In this document: positions 22,030-35,160 of the stretch, piece after piece | Layout of the letters: the number at the start of each line of letters is the position of its first letter | How positions within the stretch are numbered: the stretch's first letter is position 1 | Source of the DNA: Gnetum montanum | Lineage: Eukaryota > Streptophyta > Gnetopsida > Gnetales > Gnetaceae | Direction of reading: 5' to 3' | Assembly (NCBI GenBank): GCA_015680685.1 | Contig: MNCI01005245.1 | Span: 647,613 to 711,612, forward strand | Length of the DNA: 64,000 nucleotides | The notes under the pieces: generated by a model | Told to the model about the DNA's origin: nothing | Seen by the model: only the letters and a program-made list of their open reading frames with translations | Databases searched by the model: none | Translations under genes and position numbers: made by a program

Positions 22030-22560
22030 GGCATATCTAAGCATTGATGTCCAATGTGACCCAATTTAAGACAATAGCGACATCTATTAGAAACATGTTC
22101 AAAACTTACATTCTATTTTATGCTCTTATGCATGCTTTCTAGCTATATTTCTTCATGGATCTTTGCATGTAGTGGCATTTAAACATAGATTCAGGCATCA
22201 ATGAGGTGGAATTTTAAACCCATGACATTATCTATAGTGATCACCTTAATGAATAAGTAAGTAATCAGTAGAAAGGTTTTCTTATTCCATAGTTTCATAG
22301 GAAAGCCTAAAAGGTGTATCCAAACATAAAAGGGGCACATCATTTTTTTTGTTTGCATTTTGATCTATTTAGAGAGATTCTTGGGGTTCATTTCTCCAAA
22401 AATAAAAACTATTCTTCAAAAGGCCATGGGCTCTAAAAAAGGACATCATGCATGATCTACTCTAAATCAAATGAAAAGATAGTACTGTTGCCTATCATTT
22501 GCATGATTTTCAATGCATACAAAGTTCATAACTTGTGCATCTATTGAATGATTAGAAACA
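22030..22560 (-). pseudogene. LINE ORF1-like protein: DUF4283 domain and zinc knuckle, copy A
   Basis: The minus-strand frame contains EPMAF...IVFIFGEMNPKNLSK, YVWIHLLGFPMKLWN and a VITIDNVMGLKFHLID segment, the layout of DUF4283 in plant L1-type ORF1. It is followed by a CCHC knuckle CRYCLKLGHIGHQC at 22082-22041. These proteins bind the element's RNA. Several in-frame stops are present. In copy B the first knuckle Cys is lost (44035-43994). Confidence 0.7.
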
Positions 22561-22630
22561 AGCCAACAACTCTGTGTGTATACTTATGAGCTTATCATTG
22601 TGCGATGCATTTCAAGATTAAAATATGCAC

Positions 22631-22740
22631 TTCTTCATTCTCCTCCATTATTGCAAAATCATTTCTTACCTTCTAAGTCAACTCCTCCTTCAAGATCACC
22701 TTATTCTCCTGCATGCATGTCCTAGTTGTGTAAGAAATAA
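22631..22740 (+). repeat. Left ~110-bp direct repeat flanking the ~1 kb LTR, copy A
   Basis: TTCTTCATTC...GCATGCATGTCCTAG recurs at 24560-24669 in the same orientation with a few changes. The 22742-24557 LTR lies between. The equivalent pair in copy B is ~44590-44694 and ~45690-45793. Confidence 0.75.
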
Positions 22741-22741
22741 T

Positions 22742-24557
22742 TGTTGACCTTTTGGTATGTCAAAACCTGAAGGAAAATGGAGAAAATAGAATGTTTGTGG
22801 TGGATAATGATTTTGTAGGACATGAATAAGAACTCCACAATGAGACATAAGAACTCAAGGAAACAAGATTTATGGTAAGATGTCAAAATGAAGACTTCAT
22901 GGGCAAGATGAGAACATGGATTAAAATGAAGACTACAAGTCAAATGAAGATTTTTCAAGGACTTCCAAGAAGGAAAATTGACAAGAGAAAGCCTTAGAAG
23001 TTAAAGCTCAAAAGCTAAGGAGACATATTTGAAAAATAGTAGACGTTTCCTTGTAGATGTTCCACTGTAGATGTCTACACTAGTTGTTGGTAGTTGTTGC
23101 ACAAATTTTGAGGAGTTTTCGAAAAATCTAAGGCTATAGATGATGTCAAAATCTTGAGAATTATGCAAGAACTATTCACACATAAGCTCCTCATTGTCTA
23201 TTCTATGCAATCCTATTCTAGCTGCTTGATGAGCTACGATATCACATCTGCGATATCGAGTATGTGATATCGGACATCCGATATCAAGTCCCTTCTTGTC
23301 ACCTATAAATAAGAGGCGGGCACACTTGGTTTGGCAATAGTTAGTTAATTAGTCTTAGTCCCTTACCCGAACTCTTGCCTTTTTCCCTTCTCAGAGTTAG
23401 AATTGGTTTTAAGTGCCCATAGTAGGAGTCATAAAGCGAATGGATCCTTATTCGAGCATTGTGTACCTAAGCACACCTTGTGGCCAAAAATAAAGATGAA
23501 CTTTGTGATAAACTTTGCAGCATTCAGAATAGCTTATTTAATGTTATTTACAGTTATTTAATGCTTTCCTTAGTTAATTAATGTTCTCTCTCTCACCTTG
23601 TTAACTCTCCCAAGTAAGCACACTTAGTACAACCACTTCGAACATGCGTGGAACACTTGGTAACCCAGTAACGGTTAGCATTTGGTAATCCTAGTAGTGT
23701 TGCACTAGTTTAGGATGTGTACGGCAAGTGGGAAGAGATGTTGGTGTTAGGACTAGTTAGAGCATAGTCGATTAGTTAAATTAAATTAGTTGCTTAATTA
23801 GTTCACTTCTCCCTTTGTAGCACCAGGACATAAAACATCAAAAAAAAATATATAAATCATATACCTCAAGTTTACTTAACCATACAATTACGATATACAA
23901 GTAAGCTTGGGAAGACAATGATTTAGTAACTCACCCGGGTTCTGTAAAGGCGCATAAGCACCTAGTCCTTGGAATTCGACCAAATCATGCATGGACGCTC
24001 GTATTTGTATGGTTGAGTGTAGGAATACCTCATTGCTCATCACTGCTCATTGTAACTTCATTTTCTTGTTTGTAATTTGTACTGAGCTTCAAGTACAATG
24101 ACTTGTAAATTTAGTTACATTCTTTCCTTATTCTTTGCTATCTTTCTTGTAGCCCTATGGGGTTCATGTGCTTCTTGCAAGAAGGCATACATATTGAGCT
24201 TGTCAAGATCATATAGGATTAAGTGATTTTGCAATGTCAAACCTGTATGGAGTGGAGCTTAATTTTGTAAAGGTTGTGGGATCCTTGAAACCACATTCTA
24301 AGCTTATTAAGACCTTGTGGGGTTGAGTGGTTTTGCAATGACAAAACACTTCAGAGTGGAGCTCAGAGCTTATATAGGGTGTAGTGCCCTTGAAACCATA
24401 TTTTTTTAAGAAACAAAGTCTAGAGGTGTGCATGAATTCTATCCTTTGAGTGTGGACATACCCAAGTTGAAGAACCACATAAAATTTTGTATGTTCGTGT
24501 CACTAGTGCAATTTTAGATTGGGAAACTTATTTAACCCTCATTAAGTTCTTGACCCA
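22742..24557 (-). mobile_element. ~1 kb LTR-like element (family X), copy A, with nested solo LTR
   Basis: On the minus strand it starts TGGGTCAAGAACTTAA and ends AAAGGTCAACA, so TG...CA. Its R/U5-like part carries two related ~100-base blocks (CTTGAAACCA...GTGGTTTTGCAATG). The same family occurs at 44695-45683 (-), 60448-62633 (+) and 63418-63975 (+). No five-base target duplication is visible. Excluding the nested LTR it is ~1 kb. Presence in both A and B means it was there before the duplication. Confidence 0.65.
23227..24042 (+). mobile_element. Solo LTR (816 bp) nested in the family X element, copy A
   Basis: TGATGAGC...GCTCATCA, flanked by CTGCT at 23222-23226 and 24043-24047. Copy B is uninterrupted at this point (around 45167). 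The upstream part has four GATATC palindromes in ~60 bases (23238-23285), followed by a TATAAATAAGAGG box. Confidence 0.93.
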
Positions 24558-24669
24558 ATGCTTCATTCTTCTTCATTATTGTAAAATCATTTCTTGTCTT
24601 TTAAGTCACCTCCTCCTTCAAGATCACCTTATTCTCTTGCATGCATGTCTTAGTTTTTCTAGAGATAAG

Positions 24670-27600
24670 ATTTGGAAATGATTATGTTAGTGTATTGGTG
24701 ACATGAAAATCATGTATCTTAAAGCCCTACGATGCTAGTTTTGTTTGATCTATTCATCATATTATGTGTTTCTAATTTACCTCACAAAAAGTTCTTGTCC
24801 TACCCTCATGTTTGCATTAGAACCTCACTACATTCAACTATCAATAACTGATCCCTACCAGCTTCATCAATTTATGTCGAACTTTCACTACTTAAGCTAC
24901 TACTTCTTTTTGATGCTTGTATTATCTCTCTATAAAGAAATAATATTGGGAATATATGTATTTTTAAAAAACTTTTACATCATATTAGAAATATATATTG
25001 TTTACTCTCATATTTACTAGTATCAAATGTCAATTTTATAATTACTCTATTCTCATAATATACTATGACCATCTTTCTCAACATCTAGGGTAAATATTGT
25101 TGGTTTTTGATTAAAATAAATGCTACTCTTGATTATTTTCTTAATCTCAAGAAAGACATATACTAATTCTAGAAAAAAAAATATTTAGAGTTAAAAGGCA
25201 TATTCTGATATTAGAAAAGATATCTTAAAGATGAAATACATCTATACGTACATCTTTTAATTAAAATTTCGAAGGCTGTAACTTCATCATTACTAAGTTT
25301 TTTAATTTAATCTTAGGTTTTTTTGAAAGATCTTAAAAATATATATGCACATCTAAAATTTTATATTGATTGGATATCATTTCATGAATAAAATCTAGAT
25401 TGAAAATATGATTATGAAAATTGATTCTTCACCTTATTAATATTAATAAATTAATTAGTTGGTGAGAGATGTGATGAAATTAATGATGGTGAATAATGAT
25501 GAGATGGTTTTTGAGTAATAAAAGTTTATTGTTTGATTAGTTATTTTTAGAGAATTCTAAAATGTAATGATTAATTTCATTTTGTTCATCAAAAGCTTTC
25601 CTTCTTTTCTGCATCTTCATTTATCAAAAAACTAAATTGTATTAATTTCATCATTATTCATCCTACATTTTAAATGAATGAAAGGACATTATACTGATAG
25701 AAATGACTAGGAACTAAAGTATATCCATTGGGGATAAGTTTGCCTTGCCCATTTATTTCTTAAAATGGAGTTTTAAAGAGAATGTTAAAGGGTATTTGAT
25801 ATTTTAATAAAAGAAATTGTTGGAATTCCAAGTTCAATTTACATTATTTTTCATTATTTTCAATAAGAAAACATCAAAAAATCATCCTAAGATTTTTACC
25901 TTAGAATGATAAAAGACATTATTGTACTATCCATGCACCTTATGCTTGTAGCCATTTTTTTTATACTTCGGTGACTAGGATAAGTGTAGATTAGACATGG
26001 TCAAATCTTCCTAGGCTATAAAAATGCGTTGAAAATCATCTTTTTGAATAAAATTTTGGGCTTCGATAAGCTCCCAGTAGTTAATCTAGACCATGCTCTA
26101 GATGCCAGACATCAGTTTTGATACTTTTGGCAACTTTTGAGCATTGAGCCAACATGTTCCACATACGTGACACTCGGTGACACTCATGTTAGCTTTAGAA
26201 TCACTTGCTAGAATCTCCACTCTAACTAGCTTTGAAAACATATCTCTTGGCCACAATTTTGATCTCATTAAGCCTTTGATGACTAGTCTACATCACCACT
26301 AGAACAACAAACATTAGTTTTAGTAGTTCTAGAGACCTCATAAGGCTTGAATCAACATGTTTTTCCCATGTGATGCCTAGGTGACATTGACATTAGTGTT
26401 AGCATCACTTGCAAGTCACATCATGTAAAATCAACTCCATATAATACTTTTGGCTTCATAAGATCTTTAGCATTCATCTCACATCCTCCTGTCAAAAATG
26501 AACTCTTAGTTATTAGTTTCGAATCTTATGAATCTTGGGCAACCCTAGACTTATAAATATTGGGTTCTGATATCAATTTAAGATCAATTTCTTAAGATCA
26601 TAGTCCACTTTTTGAATTTCTCAAGATTCCAAGTGTTCATGTAGAAATGTTCTTTACACCTCTACATAGACACCTCCATGAACTAAGTGTTGAGATACTT
26701 AACATATAGTTATAAATTATCTTCAAATGGATGTAACCCTTGACAAATCAAATATGGACTTAACCTATCACACATGATTGGGAATGATGAGAAATTAAAA
26801 TTTTTAATATTAAGAATGACTAAGTATAAAATCACTAGAAAAAGGACTAAGGATGAATTATCAAAAAATAAACTAACTGTAGAATAAGATATGAATGATG
26901 GAATAAAAATCAGGTGTAAAATATAAATAAAAATAATAAAATAATAAAATAGTGTAGCTATGCCATGAAAGGAAGGGTCTTGTTTCCTTCCCTGAATGCT
27001 GAATTTTTTATATTGAAAAACAATTAAGTATAAAAATACTAAAAATTTGAATAAGTATAAAAATTATATAAAAGACATAAAATGTTGAAATATTAGTATT
27101 ACTATATAGAGAGAAGGATGTGAGATCCCTCCTAGAAAAATAGAAATTTTATTTGGAAAAATAGCTACATGTAATATGCTAAAAATTTTGACTAAGTATA
27201 TAATGCAATGTAAGATATAGAAAAAACTTCCAAATATAGAATGCAAGTAAACAAACATAAAATAATCAAAGTGAGATGCTTCAATATGAGGAAAAGATCC
27301 CAAATCATTTCCCAAATAATAAAACACTTTATTGATGAGTTGCGAAGTGTTCGCCTCCAATGGAGGACCAAAACTACAAATGATGGGAGAAAAACATAAG
27401 TATGAGAGGACTGATAAAAGAAGTTCAAATTTTGAGAAAAATAGAGATTATAATGATAAAATTGAATCATTAGAGGGTCAGGTGATGGATGAAAAATTAT
27501 TAGGCATGATCTAGAGTTAATTTTAAGTTAAAACGAGGCTATTTCAGCCAAGGTTTCTATCATTGACGCTGGAGCTAAAAAAAATCCAACTTTGGAAAGT

Positions 27601-27876
27601 GCTATGAAAACCTAACAATTCTATCTTTGGAAGTGATGTTGAAGGTGCAAAAGGTGGCTAAGGAGCATATGGGTCTTGTAGTTGAGGCAAGTGCTCATGC
27701 TCTTAATCTATGAAATCCACCTTAAAACTTATGTTTTGAGCTTATATTTATAGGTTTGAAGTTGCCAAATTTAACTTAGGGTTACTAGAATTTAACTTGA
27801 AATCAAGTGTAACTTATTACTGAGTTCAAAAATATCAATTTTGATCTTTGGTTTTAGCAAACACAACAACTTGTTG
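24670..27876. other. AT-rich non-coding part of copy A
   Basis: Matches ~45794-49100 of copy B throughout. The short open frames on both strands look hydrophobic only because of base composition. They are not conserved as frames between the copies, so I call no gene. Confidence 0.6.
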
Positions 27877-28690
27877 AGGTGATGTCGATGTTAATGCTAA
27901 TGTAACATTAGTTAGCCCTTAGGGTTAGAAAATTTTTGACCATTTTCCCAATTGAAAATTCTAACTTTGGAAAGGTTGAAATTGATCTTGAAATGTATTA
28001 GGATGGTAATTTTGAAGTGCAAAGAGACCTATAAACCAATGGAAAGCTATGAACTTAGTGTATGGAACAATTTGAAGATGCTAAGATGAGTTTTAATCTT
28101 TCAAGTGTCCCATACTTAGCTAAAAATATTAATTTTTCAAGTTTCAAAATATTTGCAAAAAGGTGCAAATTCTAGAAACCTAAAGTGCTAAAAATATTAT
28201 CGATGAGTTGTCTTGGCCTTGGGTGTTCATGGTGCATGCTAAAACAAAATTTTGATAAGATTTAGGAGTCCCTATGAAGGTGATACTACTGCTGATGTTG
28301 ATGCTGACACAACATTAGAATCAGTTCCTAGAATTAAAATAAAGTTGACCAATTTCCTAACTAAATATTCTAACTTTAGAAAGACTAAGATTGACCCTAA
28401 AATATGTCAAGATGTTTTGAAGCATTGAGAGGCCAATAAACTAGTGAAAAGTTGTGAACTTGGTGTATGGGATGATTTGAAGATGCTGAGATGAGTTATA
28501 ATTTTGCTAGTGTTCTATAGTAGCGAAAAATGTTGCTTTTCTAAGTTTCAGAAAATTTGCAAAAAATGTAGAAACTCTAGAAGCATGGAGTGCAAAAACT
28601 ATTATTGATGAGTTATCTTGGCCTTGGGGGATCCATGACACACTTAAAAACATAGTTTTGCTTTGATTTAAAAGTCTTGGCAATTGTGAC
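27877..28690 (+). repeat. ~405-bp tandem repeat, two clear units, copy A
   Basis: Recurring landmarks about 405 bases apart are AACATTAG (27904, 28311), a TTCTAACTTT-GAAAG block, GTGTATGG-A-GATTTGAAGATGCT, and GATGAGTT-TCTTGGCC (about 28200, 28603). Weaker echoes extend on both sides. The same array is in copy B (49100-49900). No frame stays open through a unit. Confidence 0.7.
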
Positions 28691-30151
28691 ACTAGCACTA
28701 ACTCTAATGATGGGAATCAACATTAGCACCACTTAGAAAAAATTTTAGAACTTTTCTGGGATTTTTCCAGAGTTGCCATTATTGATGCTGAGAGGTTGGA
28801 ATATGATCTTGAATGACTCTAGGAGACCTATGAAGGATAGAAATTTGTCCTTCAAGGATATTTTTTGGGGGCATTTTGTGTTTTGAATTCGAAGGAAATA
28901 CAATTTGACATTTTATCATCTCTAACACTTAGAAACATTTTGACCCTGAGGATTCTAAGGTCAAATTGCCAAATTTGCTAAATTCAAGCTCTGTGAAATT
29001 GGTGTAGCTTAGGATGTACCATTTATGGTCTCATAGGATGCAGAATCCACAACATTTTAAACACTTAGAAAAATTTGGTTATGGAGTTTTTTGGGGATCA
29101 TAAAAAATTGAGTTCATAAGTTAGATTATGAATCCAGATGGTTTTTAATGCTTCATAGGAGTTGAGAATGTACCTTGTGATGATGTATTTTGGGGATTTG
29201 ATGCTCAAATCCTCATGGAATGATGTTGAAACCACACTTTCTCTTGATTCAAAGAAAATAAAAAAAAGTGGATATAACAATAAGAGCGTTAACATCTATG
29301 TCACTTATATTGGTCATGTGCTTCATGGTGATCCTAAGTTCATTAATACTTTGTTAGCTTAGTCTCGTTGCTTATGTCACTGATACCATATGCATATATA
29401 CTAACACCAATGTTAACATCATCACTACAAGCATCAATGTCATCACTACCTACAACATTGTGTCACCTAATGTCAACATTGAAACAACATCCAGAAATTA
29501 CTTTTTTTGCATCTCAAATTAGCACCAAACAACATCAACAAACTTCCCGTCCATATGTTAACCTGTAAGACCTTAAAATTCATCATTTGAGGTATGTTTT
29601 TGCTCATAAATTAAAGTTTTCAATTAAAAATTCCAATCTTGTCATTATAAGTAATACCCTAATTATATCTTGGCCCTTCATAAAGGTGAACTTTTTCATT
29701 TAATCCATCAAAGTGTTCTTTATTTTTTATGAAGGTAAAACCTAAACCCTATCTCATATATCAATCTTTTATCTATCATTCAGATTGCATGTCTTAGTTA
29801 ATTTAATTACATTCATATTGTTGAGATCTCTTTAAACTTACCTTTACGTATATGATTGTTTATTGAAATTATGGACGATAGGCTAAGTCTATATTTAATT
29901 ATAGGATTATGCATCTTCATTTTGTAATCATCCATTTGTTGAGGGATATATCATTCCAAAGATCATTTATAGTCATAAATCATAAACTTAAATGTGTGAT
30001 TCATATGGGTATTCTTGTAGATGTATGAAATAACATTTTTGGTGCTAGAAAGAGAGACAATATGTTTTATAATATCATAAATGCCTTTCCTAGAAGCCCA
30101 TAGGTCCTTTCTAGCATTTTATTTCTTCCTTTATGCATTCTCAATGCTTTT
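28691..30151. other. AT-rich non-coding end of copy A, including the empty site for the caulimovirid
   Basis: Continues the alignment with copy B. At 29964-29983 copy A reads straight through the point where copy B carries 6.5 kb of viral sequence, with a single TAGT at 29970-29973. Similarity stops at 30151. No gene seen. Confidence 0.7.
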
Positions 30152-31689
30152 TGGAATGTATGGCATCTACTTACTACTTTTGATGAAATTCTTTTTTCTT
30201 TTCATTAACAAGATGATGGAAACCCCATCTCTATCTTCATGATGGAATGACTTTGATACAAGAGAATAATTGTAATATGTAAGCTAAGCCAAGGTTCTCA
30301 TGGTTTTAGAATGATTACTCATTAGTAATTATTAATCTTGCATTAGATTATGTTGTGATTGAAATTAACATGAAAGTAGAGTTAATGGTGTTGCCCACAG
30401 GATATAGCACTTTGTCATTTATCTATGGTCATGCGAGGCCATCTTATTTGGGGATAGTTACCACCAAATTTGTGGTGTTTCTAAAAACAATGGTGATGGC
30501 CACTGACATTTAGGCCATGCAACTAACTCCAAATAAAGACGAAAACCTAATTGTAAAGAAAAAGCAATGGAAATAATCGAGAAGCAATGGTAACAAATAA
30601 ATAGATTTTTTGGGAATTGAAAATTTTCAACAATATGAAAAAAATACAATTTTTAACGATTCTTAGCAATTTGGGACTTTTCAACGATGGGAAGCAATGG
30701 TATTTCTAAAGTGAATGAAATGATTAATTTTTTATAGTAGTCAAATCCAAATAGACTAATAATTTTCAAACTTAATAATTGGGTTTTATAAATACTTTCT
30801 TTGCTATATCATTATATAATTCTCAAACTCAAGCCTTACGTTTTATAAATCTTTTCTATCCTTTGCATTTGCATTTGATAAATCCTTTCTGTCCTTTATC
30901 ATTATAGCCATAGAGTGAATTTCACCTAGAGTATTGCTTGGGGACAATTTATTTTGCGATGTATAATTTAAATTTTTACATTATAAACTATGAGAAAGCT
31001 ATTTTACTTCATCTTTGTTAAATCTTATGTGAGCATGTTTCCATGTATCCTCTTTAGCTAAGCATGTTAGATTTCATTAGCTAAAATACTTCAATAAAAT
31101 TCTCCTAGTCTCTAATATACATTTTATTTTTTTCCAAGATTGTATGAGATTGACCTTTAAAATATGAAAAATTTTCTACAATTTCTAAAAATCTAAAATT
31201 CTAACTCTAGGTTATCATAACAATTCAAATTATGAAAAAGCAAAATTATAAAGCTAGCTTGTTTTGTAATTTTGACTTCCTTAAAGAATTGCTAAATTTG
31301 ACGAAAAGAAAGAATTATCATCATCATCATCCTAGTAATATACCAACAAAGAAAGAGAAAATCAAATTTCTTTCAAACTTATCAAAGTTTCCTGTTATAA
31401 ATTAGACTAGTATTTTTCCTTTTTTAGAATAAGACAACAATTAACCTTCTTTTTATAAATTCCCTTTTAAAAGAAAAAAACACTGTAAAATCTTGATTTA
31501 TTCCAAAATTAAAGAATAGAAATAAGACTTTAAACATTATATATACTCTTCCACCCCATGTAGAAGGGAACTCATGGGACTATTGGTTTACATAGAAGAC
31601 TCTTTGCTTCCATCAATACATTGCAACTTTTAGCATAGGGTGATTGCAACATTAAGCAAAGGACATTCAAAGCACCTTATTTCCTCAAG
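30152..31689. other. Spacer between copies A and B
   Basis: AT-rich with no recognisable coding sequence, RNA gene or terminal repeats. Because the left end of copy A is hidden by an LTR insertion, part of this spacer may really be the left end of the repeated unit in copy B. Confidence 0.5.
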
Positions 31690-32105
31690 CATTGTGTAGA
31701 CATTTCAAAATAGGCTTAGTTATTTTGACATTTAAATCAGAATTTTATTATTATTTTACTTTTAATTAAAATTTTTAAATATTTGTACTTAATTTTCTCT
31801 TTTTTCAAAACATTCTCTAACTCCTAGGGTGATATAGCTATAACTAGATTATTCGAAGTACCTCAACTTGAGGACTAACTACTTCAAGAGTGAGGTCAAG
31901 GTTTGCTCATCATAAAGTACCAAGGCTTCAAAAACTTGTATTTAAAAATAGTTATGACCATTTTAATTGTGTAATTTACAAATAGATTAATATATCATTC
32001 TAGAAATAGTTGATATACATATTTTTTTCATATCGTACTAGAAATATATGATTTATGTTGATTTCATCCAATTCACTTCCAACCTATAGATCTTAGCAAG
32101 GAGAT

Positions 32106-32936
32106 TGATGAACACATTTTTGATGTTGGCCATGATGTCACATATGTGACATTGACGTCTTGATGAAACATCATGTATGCAATGTCAAAGTGTATACTCT
32201 AGGCCTATAAATACTGCACCTAGGCTCTAGTTTTCACAATCAGTTTTTGATCATTTTCTAGTTAGAGTAATAGAGCTTTTGTTGTTTCTTCCTTTTAGAG
32301 TTAGAATATTTTCTGAGTGCCTATAGAAGGAGTCTAAGTGTATACAGTTCTTTGTTCAAGCACTAATGTACCTGAGCGTAGCAGTGTGACGTAATAAAAT
32401 GAACTCTTTTGACAATCCTTGTAGCACTGGGAATAGCTTAATATTTTCTTTATTGCACTTTACTTTCATGTACTTTACTTAAATGCATTTGAATTAAGCA
32501 ATTTATTTCTAGTTGTTAATGAACACAAGCATGACCACTTCAAACGTTCATATAGTACTTGGTAACCCAACAACACTTAACATTTGGTAGCCTAGCAACA
32601 CTATATGTGTTCAGGAAAGTGGCATGGTTACTTGTGTTAGGCTAGATAGGTGGTAAACAAATTAGATTTTAGATTACTCTACTCTTCATTCTTGTTGTAG
32701 GTGATTAAATCTATAAAACATAAAATAATAAAAAATCATATACCTCAATTACACTTCAACCATACCCTTAAATATCATAAGTGTAGTTGGGAAGACAATG
32801 AACATTCTCAATGCCCATTTCACTTCCTAGAAGAGCTAGTGAATTAGATAACTATAGGTCCATGGAATTTGATTGGATCACATGTAATGCATTGTGATTT
32901 ATATGGTTGAATGTAGAGGTACCTAGTTGCTTATCA
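32106..32936 (+). repeat. 5' LTR (831 bp)
   Basis: TGATGAAC...TTATCA. Contains a perfect 16-base palindrome TGTCACATATGTGACA (32136-32151) and a TATAAATA box near 32209. The 3' half is related to the other TGATGA...TCATCA LTRs in the window. Confidence 0.9.
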
Positions 32937-32937
32937 T

Positions 32938-32955
32938 TGGCGCCATTTTTGGGGA
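32938..32955 (+). promoter_or_regulatory. Primer-binding site, tRNA-Asp type
   Basis: TGGCGCCATTTTTGGGGA, one base after the LTR. The 5' TGGCGCC and 3' GGGGA match the tRNA-Asp site known from Athila-like elements. The middle has drifted toward A/T. Confidence 0.75.
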
Positions 32956-33070
32956 CCTTTTTGTTGTTTCGTGTGTTATCTAGGACCTAGTGAAACATAT
33001 TTAAATTTTTGGAATGAACCTTAGAGTCATATCCTATTTTACCATTACTATTTTTATTCACTAATTGAAA

Positions 33071-35160
33071 ATGTCTTCTTCTCATAGAAGTGCTTTTCCA
33101 TCCAAGACTCATAAAGTTTATTTGCCAGAGCCTCAATAGTATCAAATTATATATACTCATCCTAATGAGTATGTGTTGAACTTCACCTTCATTCTATACT
33201 AGGATGAACAACTGTGGTGGCATGACATGGAGGGCATCATTGTGTTGCTACCCAATCGTGCTGCTCCTATAATGCTCTATCAAATGCTTGTATGATGTGG
33301 TCTTTAAGATCGCCATGGGGAGTATATTGTGGAAGATGCTGACTCCAGTGATTATCATCCCATAGAAGCATAACATCTATAGGATCAACAGCTAGAGCAG
33401 CGCTATGAATTTTTGAAGGGAAAAGAGCTAAATGATTCTCCATTCCTATTGTACCAATAATCCAGTGGGGAATCCTTCTATGGGGATTTTTCATTCAATG
33501 AAACTCCTCTCTTTGACTTTGGTGATGGAGGTCAAAACTAGAACTTGCAATCCATAATTCACAATTATGATTTTGATAATAAGGGATCCAATGACAAAGA
33601 AGGATTCGGAGGGGCAAGTCATGATAGGGATGTAAATAAGAAGCAAGATCGTGATTGTGGTCACGATCGCCAAAGAGGTGGTAGTAAGCATCGTGATAGT
33701 GCTGGTCCTCCTTCCTCTTTCCCTTCATCATCATCATCATCATCTTCTAGCTTTGATTGTGACTGCAGAAGGCGAGACCATGATGGAGGTGATCGAAATG
33801 AATGAAATGACCAATGGGACCAAAATAACCAAAGGGACTATTGAGAAAGGTAAGATCAAGGGCATAGAAATTTAAGAGAGGCACATCACCATGAATGAAT
33901 GGGTAGTAGAGGGCATTGTAGGCACCATGATCAAGGCCTCGATGAGCCTTTATTTGCTACCCAAAGTATGCTTAAGATCATAGAGGCAGTTAGAATCCTA
34001 ACAAGGCATGTGAAAGATAGTTGGATCAAATAGTTAGACATGAACAATATTTCTTGATTTGAAGGAGGATATAAATTTGATATGCAAAATCATCTTCAAG
34101 CTTTTCAAGATGCATGTACCTTGGAGAACATAGAGAATGAGTGACAAAAATTGAAGTTGTTCCCCAGGACATTCATGAAGGAAGTAGAAAACTAGTACTA
34201 GTCCTTAGAGCTGGAATCTATTAGATGATGGAGTACCATGCTTGAGTTGTTTAATGATAAGTATCAAATGTACTCCAGAGTATCCAAATTAAGGACGCAA
34301 ATTTAAGGGTGAAAACAAGGAACACATGAACACTTGGATGCTGCCATTGGTCAATATTATGCCTTGATGCACAAATGTCCTGGCCATGGTTATTCTTAAT
34401 TGATTCAACTTCACCACATTGTAGACAGGCTTTGTAATGAAACAAGGAAAACCCTTGGTGTCTATGCCTAGGAATTCTTGTCAGAACTAAGTGTCCATAA
34501 AATATAAAGATTAATAGAGCAGGTCATCAAAGAGGAGGGTGAACTAAGAAAAATAGAAAGTGTAGAAGAGTACAACCATGTCCCTTCCATTGGTAAGAGG
34601 AAGGTTTGATTCTATGATAGTGAGGACGATTCTGTATTTGATGAGGGGGTGAATAAGAAAACCTTGGTACTTCAAAAATTCTAATCTAAACTTCCAACCA
34701 AGGTTGATTAGTTATGGGACTCCATAGATAATAGATTCCAAGCTATCCTCAAAATTGCTGAGGACTCCAAAGAACAAGGTAGTGATCAAGAGCACAGGAG
34801 GTGCAAGGAAGCTGAATGTGCAGATCACAAAGGTAAGGGCAAGATTACTATAATAGAAGAGGTTATGAATAGTGAATCAGATGATGATTATGGATGTGAA
34901 ATTTGTTAGTATGAACATCCTAAGGGATGTTGCCCTGTTGTGTCACATATATAGGAGTCTAGGGTGTATGCCTTACATCCATGACTTAGATAAAGGAAAA
35001 CATCTAGAAAATTACCTTATCCTTAGGGTAATCTTAGGCAGTTCCACCAGCAACAATTGTATTATCCAAGTGAAGCTGCACTGCAACCGTATGAATAGTA
35101 TCAACTATGGTAGCAACCATAATCTTGGGTGCTAGCACCGCCAAGGCAAAAATACCCTTA
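33071..35160 (+). pseudogene. gag: Gag of the 32-42 kb gypsy element
   Basis: Starts at ATG 33071 (MSSSHRSAFPSKTHK). The THPNEYVLNFTFIL and HDMEGIIVLLPNRA blocks match the Gag at 18.3 kb. A serine run encoded by TCA repeats (33726-33746) and a D/R/H-rich segment follow. The capsid core lies at 34040-34480 (LDAAIGQYYALMHKCPGHGYS), then a lysine-rich stretch and an EIC-YEHPKGCCP Cys/His cluster near 34900, with one stop inside it. The last part is Q/Y/P-rich. Many stops arise from single substitutions when compared with the sister element. Confidence 0.8.

Larger units (their letters stand above)
19417..30151 (+). repeat. Copy A of a tandem ~9.2 kb unit
   Basis: Matches copy B (31690-57890) in the same orientation from CATTGTGT (19417 vs 31690) to TCAATGCTTTT (ending 30151 vs 57890). 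Removing two solo LTRs and their target duplications from A, and the gypsy element and caulimovirid from B, leaves roughly 9.15 and 9.29 kb. In a 120-base stretch I compared by eye (22621-22740 vs 44581-44700) about one site in ten differs. The left limit is masked by the LTR ending at 19416. The unit contains a LINE remnant, one ~1 kb LTR and AT-rich non-coding DNA. Confidence 0.85.

Noticed and set aside
22742-24557. Ordinary five-base target duplication for the family X LTR
   Set aside because: Checked at 22737-22741 vs 24558-24562 and at the copy B equivalents. The bases do not match.
27064-27514. Hydrophobic open frames that look like membrane proteins
   Set aside because: AT-rich composition produces them, and they are not conserved as frames in the duplicate copy near 48200-48700.
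29964-29983. Copy A lacking the virus through deletion rather than never having it
   Set aside because: Copy A has one clean TAGT and continuous similarity on both sides. A precise deletion of exactly the viral block is less likely than insertion into copy B.
30455-30480. Inverted repeat around CCACCAAATTTGTGGTG as a possible MITE end
   Set aside because: Arms are short and imperfect, and no partner terminal repeat was found in the spacer.
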